DNA from: Myxococcota bacterium
GTDB taxonomy: Bacteria > Myxococcota_A > UBA796 > UBA9615 > JAKLKC01
Direction of reading: 5' to 3'
Assembly (NCBI GenBank): GCA_023150875.1
Contig: JAKLKC010000003.1
Location: 62,001-126,000, forward strand
Length of the DNA stretch: 64,000 nt
The notes under the pieces were generated by a model. It made no database searches. It was not told the origin of the DNA and saw nothing but the letters and a program-made list of their open reading frames with translations. Each line of letters begins with the position of its first letter. Position 1 is the first letter of the stretch. The position numbers were made by a program, and so were the translations under genes. Shown here piece after piece: positions 18,236 through 31,575 of this stretch.

Positions 18236-19555
18236 GTGGTGCTGGGGATCACCCTCGGCACCAACGCCCTGGCCACCGCCTTCGGCCCCCTCTTCGCCGA
18301 GACCGACGCCCGGGACCCCTCGGGGGCCGCCGGGCTCTACGGCCGGACCTTGCTGGGGGCCACGGCGGGGGCGACCCTGCTGGCGGGGATTGGCGTCGCG
18401 GCGGCGCTCCTCCTCCTCCCGCCCACGGGCGCGGCGGGCGGGACCGCCACCCTCGCGGCGGCGTTCCTGCCCTGGCTGGCCCCGGCCTTCGTGCTGCGGG
18501 TGGCCTTCCAGGTGGTCCGCTCGGTCCTGGAGATGCGCCGTCGCTTCGCCGCGCCGGCGTGGGCCCAGGTGGTCCGGGCCCTGGCCGCCCTGGGGATCCT
18601 CGCCGCCGTCCCGACCATCCACGGCCTGGTGGCGGCCCTGGTCCTGCCCGAGGCGGCGCAGCTCGCCTGGGTCGCCGCCGCCTCCCGCGCCGCCGGCCTG
18701 GTGCCCCGCTTCGGCCCCGGGGCCGGACCCGCGCCGGGCGCGGTGTGGGCCCGCTTCGCCCCCCTGCTGGCGGGCGAGGCGGGGGTGTCCCTCAACTTCT
18801 TCGTGGACAAGCTCTTCGCCGCCGGCCTCGCCGTGGGATCGGTCACGGCCCTGGAGTACGCCGACCGGCTCCGGGTCATCCCCGAGACCCTCTTCGTGCA
18901 GGCGGTGGTGGTGGTCCTGCTGACGGACTGGGCGACCTGGTCCGCCGCCGGACGCCCCGACGCCGTGCGGGAGGGGTGCCGGAGGGCGGTGGTGTGGACC
19001 GTGGCCCTGGGCACCCCGGCGGTCGCCGCCCTCGCCCTCCTGTCCCGTCCCATCGTGGACCTCGTCTACGGCCGCGGCCAGATGGACGAGGAGGGCCTGG
19101 CCCTGACGGCCGCGGCCCTGGCCGCCTTCGCGCCCGGCCTGCTGCCCCAATCCCTGGGGGTGATCTTCGCCCGCGTGTTGGCGGCCCGGGGGAGGGCCCG
19201 GGCGCTGATGGTCCAGGGGTTGGCCTCGGCGGGGTCCAACGCCGCCCTGGACGCCCTCCTCGTCCCCCACCTCGGCGTGCCCGGCCTGGCGCTGGCCACC
19301 ACCGTCAACATGGTGATCGTGCCCGCCGCCCTCTGGCTCGCCGTCCGGGCCGACCTGGGTGAGCCGGTGGGAGCGAAGGCGGGCCGGCTGCTCCTCGGCA
19401 TCGCCCTCGCCCACGCCGCCGTGGCCCTCGCGGTGGCCCCCCTCCTCGGCGCCGTACCCGGCGGCCCCCTGGGCCGGATCGCCGTGGGAGCCTGCGCGCT
19501 GTCGATCCCCGCGGCGGGTGGGTTGCTCGCCGCGAGGCGGTGGCGAGGGCCTTGA
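18236..19555 (+). CDS. MurJ-like / MVF lipid flippase (true N-terminus probably upstream of this GTG)
   Basis: At least 439 residues, polytopic with about 12 or more hydrophobic helices; signatures include FFVDKLFAAGLAVGSVTALE, YADRLRVIPETLF and PIVDLVYGRGQMDEEG, as in MurJ. It flips undecaprenyl-linked oligosaccharides; the position after the glycosylphosphotransferase favours capsule repeat units over lipid II, but this is inference. The coordinates use the first standard start (GTG 18236). However the frame is open back to 18020, directly after the previous TGA, and the upstream codons encode LAALTLLGRGLGFAFYALAA followed by ARFGRTAETDALWLAY, the conserved first helix and loop of the family. 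No ATG, GTG or TTG occurs in that 72-codon stretch; CTG codons at 18059 and 18122 are the nearest candidates. Confidence 0.83.
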   Translation: MVLGITLGTNALATAFGPLFAETDARDPSGAAGLYGRTLLGATAGATLLAGIGVAAALLLLPPTGAAGGTATLAAAFLPWLAPAFVLRVAFQVVRSVLEMRRRFAAPAWAQVVRALAALGILAAVPTIHGLVAALVLPEAAQLAWVAAASRAAGLVPRFGPGAGPAPGAVWARFAPLLAGEAGVSLNFFVDKLFAAGLAVGSVTALEYADRLRVIPETLFVQAVVVVLLTDWATWSAAGRPDAVREGCRRAVVWTVALGTPAVAALALLSRPIVDLVYGRGQMDEEGLALTAAALAAFAPGLLPQSLGVIFARVLAARGRARALMVQGLASAGSNAALDALLVPHLGVPGLALATTVNMVIVPAALWLAVRADLGEPVGAKAGRLLLGIALAHAAVALAVAPLLGAVPGGPLGRIAVGACALSIPAAGGLLAARRWRGP

Positions 19556-19620
19556 CCCCGCGCCCGGGACGACCGACCCTGCCCGGGTCGTCCCGGCGAC
19601 CGCCGGGGGGGGAGCGCGCC

Positions 19621-20934
19621 ATGGTCCGGGCCCGCATCGTCTCGCAGGGGGAGGAGCTGGTCACCGGCCAGCGCACCGACACCAACGCCACCCGGGTCGC
19701 CGAGCTCCTCACCGACCGCGGGGTGCGGGTCTTGGGGGGCGTGACCTCCTGCGATGAGGTCGGCGAACTGGTCGATGCCTACCGCCTGGCCGCCCGGGAC
19801 GCCGACCTCGTGGTGTCCACCGGCGGCCTCGGCCCCACCTCCGACGACCTCACCGCCGAGGCGGTGGCGGCGGCGTTCGGCCTGGCCCTGGTCCACCACC
19901 CCGGGGCCATGGCCCAGGTGGAGGCGGCCTTCGTGCGGATCGGCCGCCCCATGCCCGCCGTCAACGCCAAGCAGGCACTCCTCCCCTCCCCGTGCGAGGT
20001 GGTCCCGAACCCCACCGGCACGGCCCCGGGCTTCATCGTCGAGGCCGGAGGCACGCCGGTGGTCTGCCTGCCCGGCGTGCCCTCGGAGATGGAGCCGATG
20101 ATGGCGGACACGGTGCTCCCCTGGCTGGAGCGCCGCTTCGCCCTGCGCCCCGCCCTGCGGCGCACCTTCCGAGCGATCGGGCCCGGCGAGTCCCAGCTCC
20201 AGGAACGCCTGGACGACCTGATCCGGGAGGTCGAGCCCAGGGGGGCGCAGGTGGGGTTCCGGGCGACCATCCCCGAGGTCCACGTCAAGCTCGTGGTCCC
20301 CGCCGAGGTCGAGGGCGCCGAGGCCCTCTTCGAGGCCGCCGCCCGCGGGATCGCCGACCGCCTGGGCCTGGACTGCTTCGCCACCGACGGCGCCACCCTG
20401 CCCGCGGCCCTGGGGGCGCTGCTGGTGGCGAGGGGCGCGACCCTCGCCGTCGCCGAGAGCTGCACCGGGGGCATGATCGCCCAGCTCGTCACCTCGGCCC
20501 CGGGCAGCTCGGACTGGTTCGGCTACGGCTACGTCACCTACGCCGACCGGGCCAAGACCGACCTTCTCGGGGTGCCTCCGGACCTCATCCGGGAGCACGG
20601 GGCGGTGAGCGAGGCGGTGTGCCTGGCCATGGCCGAGGGGGCGAGGGCCCGATCGGGGGCGACCTTCGCCGTCTCCGTCACCGGGGTCGCCGGCCCTGGC
20701 GGGGGGACGGCGCAGAAGCCGGTGGGCACCGTGTGGGTCGGCTACGCGGGGCCCGATGGGGCCTCGGCCCGCCTGCTGCGCTTCGGGCGCGACCGGGAGG
20801 CCAACCGCCGCTTCTCGGCCTTCGCGGCCCTGGAGCGCCTGCGCCGCCACCTGGTGCGGGCCGACGAGGGCACCCTCTTCGCCGGGCGCCGGCGGGGCCC
20901 GCCGCCCACCCTTACGGAAAACGAACAAATTTAG
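19621..20934 (+). CDS. cinA: CinA-family protein (NMN deamidase / ADP-ribose pyrophosphatase-type)
   Basis: 437 residues, complete. The N-terminal MoCF-like domain shows VSQGEELVTGQRTDTNATRV and VVSTGGLGPTSDDLTAEAVA. The C-terminal amidohydrolase domain shows VAESCTGGMIAQLVTSAPGS, WFGYGYVTYADRAKTDLLGV and SVTGVAGPGGGTAQKPVGTV. The C-terminal domain deamidates nicotinamide mononucleotide in the pyridine-nucleotide cycle. ATG 19621 has a GGGGAG ribosome binding site. recA follows 106 bp later, an arrangement seen in many bacteria. Confidence 0.92.
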   Translation: MVRARIVSQGEELVTGQRTDTNATRVAELLTDRGVRVLGGVTSCDEVGELVDAYRLAARDADLVVSTGGLGPTSDDLTAEAVAAAFGLALVHHPGAMAQVEAAFVRIGRPMPAVNAKQALLPSPCEVVPNPTGTAPGFIVEAGGTPVVCLPGVPSEMEPMMADTVLPWLERRFALRPALRRTFRAIGPGESQLQERLDDLIREVEPRGAQVGFRATIPEVHVKLVVPAEVEGAEALFEAAARGIADRLGLDCFATDGATLPAALGALLVARGATLAVAESCTGGMIAQLVTSAPGSSDWFGYGYVTYADRAKTDLLGVPPDLIREHGAVSEAVCLAMAEGARARSGATFAVSVTGVAGPGGGTAQKPVGTVWVGYAGPDGASARLLRFGRDREANRRFSAFAALERLRRHLVRADEGTLFAGRRRGPPPTLTENEQI

Positions 20935-20944
20935 GGGATCCACC

Positions 20945-20973
20945 TTGAAGCGGAGAGGCCGGGGCATTAGTCT
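20945..20973 (+). promoter_or_regulatory. Putative recA promoter
   Basis: TTGAAG (20945-20950), 17-nt spacer, TAGTCT (20968-20973), leaving about 60 nt of leader before ATG 21041. No palindromic LexA box was recognised; only a single CGAAC half-site lies just upstream, in the end of cinA. Confidence 0.5.
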
Positions 20974-21040
20974 CTGGCGGTCCGCGCGAGGGTGAACATC
21001 CATTCAGTCACGGCCCCGCCAGGCCGCAGAGGGAACCCAG

Positions 21041-22084
<1,044 letters not shown>

Positions 22085-22136
22085 TACCCTCCGGAGGGGA
22101 CGGCCGGGTGACGCCGGGGTCCACCGGGAGCATGGG

Positions 22137-23258
22137 ATGGAGAACCCGCAGGGTCCGGGCGAGAGCAGCCAGGTCAACGAGATCCTGATGGCGGCGATCT
22201 CCCAGGGGGCGAGCGACGTGCACCTCCGGGCGGGACTGCCGCCGATGCTGCGGATCCAGGGGGGCTTCGTGCCCCTCAAGGACGCGCCCCGGCTCACCGG
22301 GGACGACACGGCCCGGGTCGCGGCGTCGCTGATGACCCGGTCCCAGCGGGAGAAGTTCCTGGAGAGCTTCGACCTGGACCTGTCCTACAGCGTCCGGGGG
22401 ATCGGCCGCTTCCGGGTCAACGTGATGCGGCAGCGGCAGAGCGTGGGGCTGGTCTTCCGCACCATCCCCGGGAAGATCCCCAACTTCGGGGACCTCGTCC
22501 TGCCGGAGGTGATCGGCCGGGTCGCCCTGGAGCGGCGTGGTCTCGTCCTGGTGACCGGCACCACAGGCTCGGGGAAGTCCACCACCCTGGCGGCGATGAT
22601 CGACCACATCAACACCCAGCGGGGCGGGCACATCCTCACCATCGAGGACCCCATCGAGTTCGTGCACCTCGACAAGCGCTGCGTGATCACCCAGAGAGAG
22701 GTCGGCTCCGACACCCGCACCTTCGCCACCGCCCTCCGGGCCGCCCTCCGCCAGGACCCCGACGTGATCCTGGTGGGGGAGATGCGGGACGTGGAGACCA
22801 TCGAGATCGCCCTCGCCGCCGCCGAGACCGGCCACCTGGTCCTCTCGACCCTGCACACCCTCAACGCGACCGAGACCATCAGCCGCATCGTGAGCCAGTT
22901 CCCGCCCTACCAGCAGAAGGCGGTGCGCCTCCAGCTCGCCTCGGTGCTCCGGGCGGTGATCAGCCAGCGCCTCGTACCCCGCGCCGACGGCGCGGGCCGC
23001 GTCCCCTGCGTCGAGGTGCTGGTGAACAGCGCCCGGGTGCGGGAGCTCATCGAGGACAAGGACCGCACCAAGGAGATCCCCGACGCCCTCGCCGACGGCG
23101 CCTCGACCTACGGCACCCAGACCTTCGACCAGTCGGTGTACCGCCTCTACAAGCAGGGGCTGATCACCTACGAAGACGCCCTCGCCCACAGCAGCAACCC
23201 CGACGACCTCGCACTGCGGGTGAGCGGGATCACCGGCTCCGCGGACCGCTGGTCCTGA
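22137..23258 (+). CDS. pilT: Type IV pilus retraction ATPase PilT
   Basis: 373 residues, canonical PilT architecture. The N-terminal PAS-like domain contains ISQGASDVHLRAGLPPMLRI. The motor domain has Walker A TGTTGSGKSTTLAAMID (about 141-149), Asp box HILTIEDPIEFVH, Walker B DVILVGEMRDVETIEIAL, and His box ETGHLVLSTLHTLNATETIS. It powers pilus retraction as a cytoplasmic hexamer. Located between recA and alaS without other pil genes. It is one of three PilT-family genes in the window and has the most standard layout. Confidence 0.93.
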   Translation: MENPQGPGESSQVNEILMAAISQGASDVHLRAGLPPMLRIQGGFVPLKDAPRLTGDDTARVAASLMTRSQREKFLESFDLDLSYSVRGIGRFRVNVMRQRQSVGLVFRTIPGKIPNFGDLVLPEVIGRVALERRGLVLVTGTTGSGKSTTLAAMIDHINTQRGGHILTIEDPIEFVHLDKRCVITQREVGSDTRTFATALRAALRQDPDVILVGEMRDVETIEIALAAAETGHLVLSTLHTLNATETISRIVSQFPPYQQKAVRLQLASVLRAVISQRLVPRADGAGRVPCVEVLVNSARVRELIEDKDRTKEIPDALADGASTYGTQTFDQSVYRLYKQGLITYEDALAHSSNPDDLALRVSGITGSADRWS

Positions 23259-23309
23259 CGCCGGGAACGCCGCCGGGACCTCCCCACCCCCAGGAGCCGC
23301 CGAGCCCCC

Positions 23310-25958
<2,649 letters not shown>

Positions 25959-26214
25959 GCGCGGCCCTCCACCCGTCCGAGCCACGCTCCGCACCCTGGT
26001 CGACGCCCCCCGGGAGCGACGGGGCCCTCCGCGGGGGCGGCTCCCGTGCCTACCGCCCTCGGGACAGCGAGAATGGTGGTAGTATCGCCCATCGCTCCCG
26101 GTCGGACCGAGTGAGGTCCGGCCGGTCTTGCGCCGGCGGACCGCGGAGGGGTCCGGGGGCACCGTCCGGCGCGGGGTACAGAGACGCCGGGTACCCGCCG
26201 GGTGCCGGCGCCCC

Positions 26215-27732
<1,518 letters not shown>

Positions 27733-27744
27733 CACCGCCGCCGG

Positions 27745-28749
27745 TCAGTCGTCGTACTCGCTGGGGAAGATCTCCTCGGGCTGGCTGGTCACGACGAAGG
27801 TGGCGGAGTCGGGGGTGCCGTTGCCGTTGGTGTCCACGTCCAGCCGGGCGAGGTCCACCGCGATCCGGTAGCTGGAGCTGGAGTCCGCCAGCTTGCGGAG
27901 CCAGCGCAGGCCGAAGACCCCCTCCAGCCGGGCGTCCTCGATGGTCGCCCTCTGCCCCGAGAGGTGCAGGCGCCCCGTGAGCACGGGCTGGTCGATGTAC
28001 AGGACGATGACCTCCTCGGGGCTGTCGAGGGGAAGGAACACCCCGGGGCGCTCGGCGCGGAACCGCCCGTCCGCCTCGATGGCCACGTCCTCGAAGCGGC
28101 CGGAGAACCCGAAGTCCCTGTAGATCCTGAACTTCTCGTTGCTCTCGCGGATGTAGGCCGGACCGAACCTCATCTCGACCCTGGCCGGGACGGGGGTCTG
28201 GTGGGTCAGCCCCGGGACCTGGAGGATCCACAGCGGATAGACCCCCGGCTCGAACAGGGAGGTCAGCAGGTCGGCGTGGGCGGGATCGGCCCCGAAGCTC
28301 TCGCACTCCAGGTCGATGGACATGTTGAAGAGCAGCCCCGCGCCGAAATCCGTGGTGAATTCCGACTCCAGGTCCACCTCGCTCCCGACCGACACCTGCA
28401 TCTCGACGGCTCCGCCGGGGACCTCCGTGAGGGGGGTGAACCTCACGCCCGCGGCGTCGAAGTCGATCTCCGGCTCGGCGTCCACGGCGATCCCCGCCGC
28501 GGACAGGGCGAGGGAGGGGGAGTCGCCGGGCTCGATGGGTCGGTTGAAGAAGAAGTAGGGGCGGATCTCGTCGGGCACCCCCGCGATCCCGGGGGCGGGG
28601 AACCAATCGACCACCGCCAGGGGATCGGCTCCCACGTCTTGAAGGGTCACCTCCCACTCGTCCGCGAGGCGCTCGTTGGTGCAAGAGGACAGGGCCCAGG
28701 CCGCGAGGGCGAGGACGGGGCCTGGGTTCCGCCTGGGCGATGGCCGCAT
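27745..28749 (-). CDS. Lipoprotein of unknown function (Ig-like N-terminal segment)
   Basis: 334 residues. Lipobox at VLALAAWALSSCTNE. The first half contains DEIRPYFFFNRPIEPGDSPS and AEPEIDFDAAGVRFTP, which look like a bacterial Ig-like/SbsA-type strand pattern; the rest is beta-rich (for example RIYRDFGFSGRFEDVAIEAD) and ends in an acidic segment (SSSYRIAVDLARLDVDTNGN). No enzyme motif is seen. ATG 28749 gives the signal peptide. It is convergent with the CNNM-type gene (12 bp between stops). A TATAAT box is present upstream at 28819-28814. Confidence 0.72.
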   Translation of the reverse strand: MRPSPRRNPGPVLALAAWALSSCTNERLADEWEVTLQDVGADPLAVVDWFPAPGIAGVPDEIRPYFFFNRPIEPGDSPSLALSAAGIAVDAEPEIDFDAAGVRFTPLTEVPGGAVEMQVSVGSEVDLESEFTTDFGAGLLFNMSIDLECESFGADPAHADLLTSLFEPGVYPLWILQVPGLTHQTPVPARVEMRFGPAYIRESNEKFRIYRDFGFSGRFEDVAIEADGRFRAERPGVFLPLDSPEEVIVLYIDQPVLTGRLHLSGQRATIEDARLEGVFGLRWLRKLADSSSSYRIAVDLARLDVDTNGNGTPDSATFVVTSQPEEIFPSEYDD

Positions 28750-28813
28750 GACCGTGGCTCCTCCCGATGGGCGCCGGCGCACCCCCCGGAGCGCGGACGC
28801 CTCTCCCGCGTCC

Positions 28814-28819
28814 ATTATA
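28814..28819 (-). promoter_or_regulatory. Perfect -10 box (TATAAT) for the lipoprotein gene at 28749
   Basis: Minus-strand TGGTTATAAT gives a consensus -10. No good -35 is present; the nearest, CCGACC at 18 nt, matches only at GAC. Confidence 0.4.
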
Positions 28820-28918
28820 ACCAGCCGGACGCCGCCCGGTCGGGAGAGGCACGCCCGCACGCCCGGCCCTCGCCCGGGCCCAGCGCCGGCATCCCCCGAG
28901 GGCGGGAGCGAAAACTCT

Positions 28919-28947
28919 TTGAAAGAGGGGGGGAGGTTCGGTTAATC
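28919..28947 (+). promoter_or_regulatory. Putative promoter of the Asp-rich lipoprotein gene
   Basis: TTGAAA (28919-28924), 17-nt spacer, TTAATC (28942-28947), giving a leader of about 40 nt with GGGAG ahead of ATG 28997. Confidence 0.55.
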
Positions 28948-28996
28948 TCCGGCACTTCCTGGAAGAGGCGGCCCGACGGGCCGAGGGAGCTCGACG

Positions 28997-29875
28997 ATGC
29001 GTCCACTCCGTCCGGGTCCCGGGATCCACGTCCTCCTCGCCCTGATGCTCGCCGGCTGCGGTGGGCAGATCGGCCTGGCGGGGAGCGGAGGGACCGGGGA
29101 CGACGACACCGCGCCCCCCTCCGGCGGAGCCGACGACGACGCCGTGGGGGACGACGACAGCGTGGTCCCCGGCGACGACGACGCCGCGGACGACGACGCC
29201 GCGGACGACGACGGGCAGCCGCCGGACGACGATGCGGCGGACGACGACACCCACTCCGCGTCCGACGACGACACCGCTCCGCCCCCGGACGACGACGCGG
29301 CGGACGACGACACCCACTCCGCGTCCGACGACGACACCGGCCCTCCGCCCCCCGACGACGACTCCGCGCCGTGCACCCCCAGGACCGAGGAGTTCCTCGT
29401 CAACGGGAACTTCGACTCCGGCGCCGCGTGGCCTTGGGAGGAGACCTCGCCCCTGCCCGAGTCGATGGTCTTCTCCCATCCACCCCTGCCGGTGACGCCC
29501 GACAGCGGCGGCTACGCCGCCTGGCTCGGGGGCTACTCGAACGCCGACGACACGCTGGCGCAGCCCGTCGCCATCCCCGCCTCGGCGACGCGCATCCACC
29601 TCATCGCCCGCCTCTCCATCGTCACCGACGGGGGCTTCGGCCCCGATCTCCTCGCCATCGACGTGGTCGACCCTGGGACGGGGATGGTGGTGCAGGCCCT
29701 GGGAGCCTTCGGCGAGTCGGACGCCACCTTCGGCTGGGCGACCATCGAGGGGGACCTTCCCCTGATCTGGGCCGGCACCGACTTCCTCCTGTCCTTCCGC
29801 GCCACCACCAACGCCGCCCTCCTCACCAGCTTCTTCCTGGACAGCGTCTCCCTCAGGATCGACTACTGCGACTGA
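28997..29875 (+). CDS. Surface lipoprotein with Asp-rich repeat linker and carbohydrate-binding-like domain
   Basis: 292 residues. Lipobox VLLALMLAGCGGQIG, then about 90 residues of low-complexity linker rich in DDD, with DDDAADDDTHSASDDDT occurring twice (encoded by a 63-bp tandem repeat). The C-terminal domain (about 132-292) begins EEFLVNGNFDSGAAWPWEE and ends LDSVSLRIDYCD, a jelly-roll pattern like CBM4/9 or galactose-binding-like modules. The linker may bind calcium or hold the domain off the membrane. A similar acidic linker follows the lipobox of the FG-GAP protein at 36804-38255. Confidence 0.8.
   Translation: MRPLRPGPGIHVLLALMLAGCGGQIGLAGSGGTGDDDTAPPSGGADDDAVGDDDSVVPGDDDAADDDAADDDGQPPDDDAADDDTHSASDDDTAPPPDDDAADDDTHSASDDDTGPPPPDDDSAPCTPRTEEFLVNGNFDSGAAWPWEETSPLPESMVFSHPPLPVTPDSGGYAAWLGGYSNADDTLAQPVAIPASATRIHLIARLSIVTDGGFGPDLLAIDVVDPGTGMVVQALGAFGESDATFGWATIEGDLPLIWAGTDFLLSFRATTNAALLTSFFLDSVSLRIDYCD
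29222..29347 (+). repeat. 63-bp tandem repeat, two copies, in the Asp-rich linker
   Basis: Copies at 29222-29284 and 29285-29347, nearly identical until the last bases, each encoding 21 residues. They sit inside a longer GAC-rich stretch (29098-29367), prone to slippage length variation. Confidence 0.8.
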
Positions 29876-29908
29876 CCGTCCCCGCGACAGTGATGCGGCC
29901 CCGTCGGG

Positions 29909-30766
29909 TCAGTTCCGGGATTGGCGGACGATGGGCCCGGCGCCCTCGGCGGGTGGGGGCACCGCCTTCGGCGGATCCCGGAGGGCGTCCTCGGCCTTCC
30001 GCATCCAGCGCGTGGGCTTGCCGTCCGCCCCGGGCCGCAGGTCGGCGAAGGCCCGGCGCGCGCCGTCGACGTCGCCCAGGTGGAGCAGCGCCATGCCGAG
30101 CCGATAGCGGCCACGCTCCGCCAGGGGCACGTCGGGGAACTCCTCCACCAGCGCGCGGTAGCGGCGGGCGGCGGCGTTGAAGGCCGTCGACTTCGCCTCG
30201 GCCCGGAGCAGGCGCGCCCGCCAGTAGTAGTAGTCCCCCACCGCCGAGACCCCCTTGGCCAGGCGGCCCCGTGCGGTCTCCCGCATCTTCGCCACCTCCG
30301 CCAGGTGGCGGCCCTCGGGGAAGCGGGACTCGTACCCCTGGAGGGTCCGGACCGCCAGCTCGGTGGAGGTCTGGTCCCGCTGGGCGGTGCGGTGGGACCC
30401 CTTGAAGTGGGCCGCGGCGATCCGGAACACCACGTAGTCGAGCTCGGCGTGGGTGGGGTGCAGCTTCTCGAAGTTCCGGTAGGCGTCGACGGCGGACAGG
30501 TACTCGCCCTTGGCGAACAGGCAGTCGGCGACCCTCAGCTCCGCCTTCACCGAGTAGGGGTTCATGGGGAAGTGGTTCCGCACCTGGTCGAAGGTGGCGA
30601 TGGCCTCCTCGTAGTAACCCCGGCGCATCTGCTTCTCCGCCTTCTCGTACAGCGCCTCCGGGGTGTCTTCCCTCGCCTTGGCGAAGGCGTCCCCGGCCGT
30701 CGCCCCGACGGACAGGAGCGCCGCGGCCAGGGCGACCAGGAGCAGGAGAGGTCGGGGTGCGGTCAT
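29909..30766 (-). CDS. bamD: Outer membrane protein assembly factor BamD-like
   Basis: 285 residues. TPR-type helices match BamD: ALYEKAEKQMRRGYYEEAIA, VRNHFPMNPYSVKAELRVAD, KGEYLSAVDAYRNFEKLHPT and HAELDYVVFRIAAAHFKG. BamD is the essential partner of BamA in beta-barrel insertion. Unlike typical BamD, the signal peptide (LLLLVALAAALLSVGATAGD) has no lipobox cysteine and looks like a signal peptidase I substrate. Residues about 225-260 contain a further TPR (RGRYRLGMALLHLGDVDGAR). It is divergent from the DUF1844 gene and convergent with the Asp-rich lipoprotein gene. Confidence 0.8.
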   Translation of the reverse strand: MTAPRPLLLLVALAAALLSVGATAGDAFAKAREDTPEALYEKAEKQMRRGYYEEAIATFDQVRNHFPMNPYSVKAELRVADCLFAKGEYLSAVDAYRNFEKLHPTHAELDYVVFRIAAAHFKGSHRTAQRDQTSTELAVRTLQGYESRFPEGRHLAEVAKMRETARGRLAKGVSAVGDYYYWRARLLRAEAKSTAFNAAARRYRALVEEFPDVPLAERGRYRLGMALLHLGDVDGARRAFADLRPGADGKPTRWMRKAEDALRDPPKAVPPPAEGAGPIVRQSRN

Positions 30767-30923
30767 CGGGACTCCGGGGGGACCGCGACGGGAGGGGGCG
30801 GGGCGACACCCCGGCGCCCCAGGCGCGGCGAGCGGGCAATGTACGGATGGAACCCCTCGGGGATCAACCGATTCCCGGGATCCGCCGTCGGGTGGCCCAC
30901 CCCCGGGGCCGGGCGCGGCTCGG

Positions 30924-30951
30924 TTGACACGGATCGGGGGGTGATTAGCTT
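30924..30951 (+). promoter_or_regulatory. Putative promoter of the DUF1844 gene
   Basis: Consensus TTGACA (30924-30929), 16-nt spacer, TAGCTT (30946-30951); the leader to ATG 31010 is about 50 nt. Confidence 0.6.
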
Positions 30952-31009
30952 GCGGGCGTTCGAGAGCCCAGCGAGGAGGCGTCGAGACCTTCCCCGGGGA
31001 GCGAAGCAC

Positions 31010-31432
31010 ATGACCGAGGAGAGTGGGGCGAAGTTCAAGGTGACGGACCGCCGGACCTTCCGGGACGCGGCGTCCACCGCGGGGGACGAGGCCGCCCCCG
31101 GGAGCGGCGGATCGGAGCCCGAGGGGCCCGGAGAGGCGCCCTCCCCCGGGGAGGCCAGGGACACCGGCCGGGGACGTCCTCCGCCGCCCATCACCTTCGG
31201 GACCTTCGCGCTCTCCCTCGGCACCTCGGCCCTCGTCCACCTGGGCGAGATCCCCGAGAACGAGGGCGGCGAGGTCCGCGTGGACCTCGAACTGGCGAGG
31301 CAGACCATCGACCTGCTGGGGATGCTCGCCGAGAAGACCAAGGGCAACCTGACCCGCGAGGAGGACGACATGCTGAGGAACCTCCTGACCGACCTCCGCA
31401 TGCGCTTCGTCGCCGCCCGCCACCGCTCCTAG
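31010..31432 (+). CDS. DUF1844 family protein
   Basis: 140 residues. The first 55 are a disordered Pro/Gly/Glu-rich segment. The DUF1844 domain follows: PPPITFGTFALSLGTSALVH followed by LGEI, then LARQTIDLLGMLAEKTKGNL and ending MLRNLLTDLRMRFVAA. The function is not known; the family is widespread in deltaproteobacteria and related groups. ATG 31010 is preceded by GGGGAGCGAAGCAC. The frame extends far upstream, antisense to bamD, but has no family similarity there. Confidence 0.87.
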   Translation: MTEESGAKFKVTDRRTFRDAASTAGDEAAPGSGGSEPEGPGEAPSPGEARDTGRGRPPPPITFGTFALSLGTSALVHLGEIPENEGGEVRVDLELARQTIDLLGMLAEKTKGNLTREEDDMLRNLLTDLRMRFVAARHRS

Positions 31433-31575
31433 AGCACCCGCCCCGGCCGATGGGGGCCGCGGCGACTCCGTTCCGACCTACATGATCCGGGCACGATGCT
31501 TGCCCGCCGTCGGGTGCATGGACCGATCCGCGTCCCGCCCGGCGCGATGCGGGCCGCCCGGGGAGGAGTGAGGAG

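Noticed and set aside
16379-19555. Read-through fusion of the glycosylphosphotransferase and the flippase across TGA 18017-18019
   Set aside because: The glycosylphosphotransferase ends with a normal family C-terminus (LFSKGAR), so read-through is less likely than a missed or non-standard start, though not excluded.
20900-21040. LexA/SOS box upstream of recA
   Set aside because: Only a single CGAAC half-site without its inverted partner at proper spacing; no confident operator.
26086-26214. Magnesium riboswitch in the leader of the CNNM/CorC-type gene
   Set aside because: The leader is long and GC-rich with small inverted repeats, but none of the M-box conserved sequence elements were recognised.
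31433-31575. CIRCE or sigma32 promoter upstream of clpB
   Set aside because: No TTAGCACTC-N9-GAGTGCTAA and no clear CTTGAA/CCCCAT pair was found.
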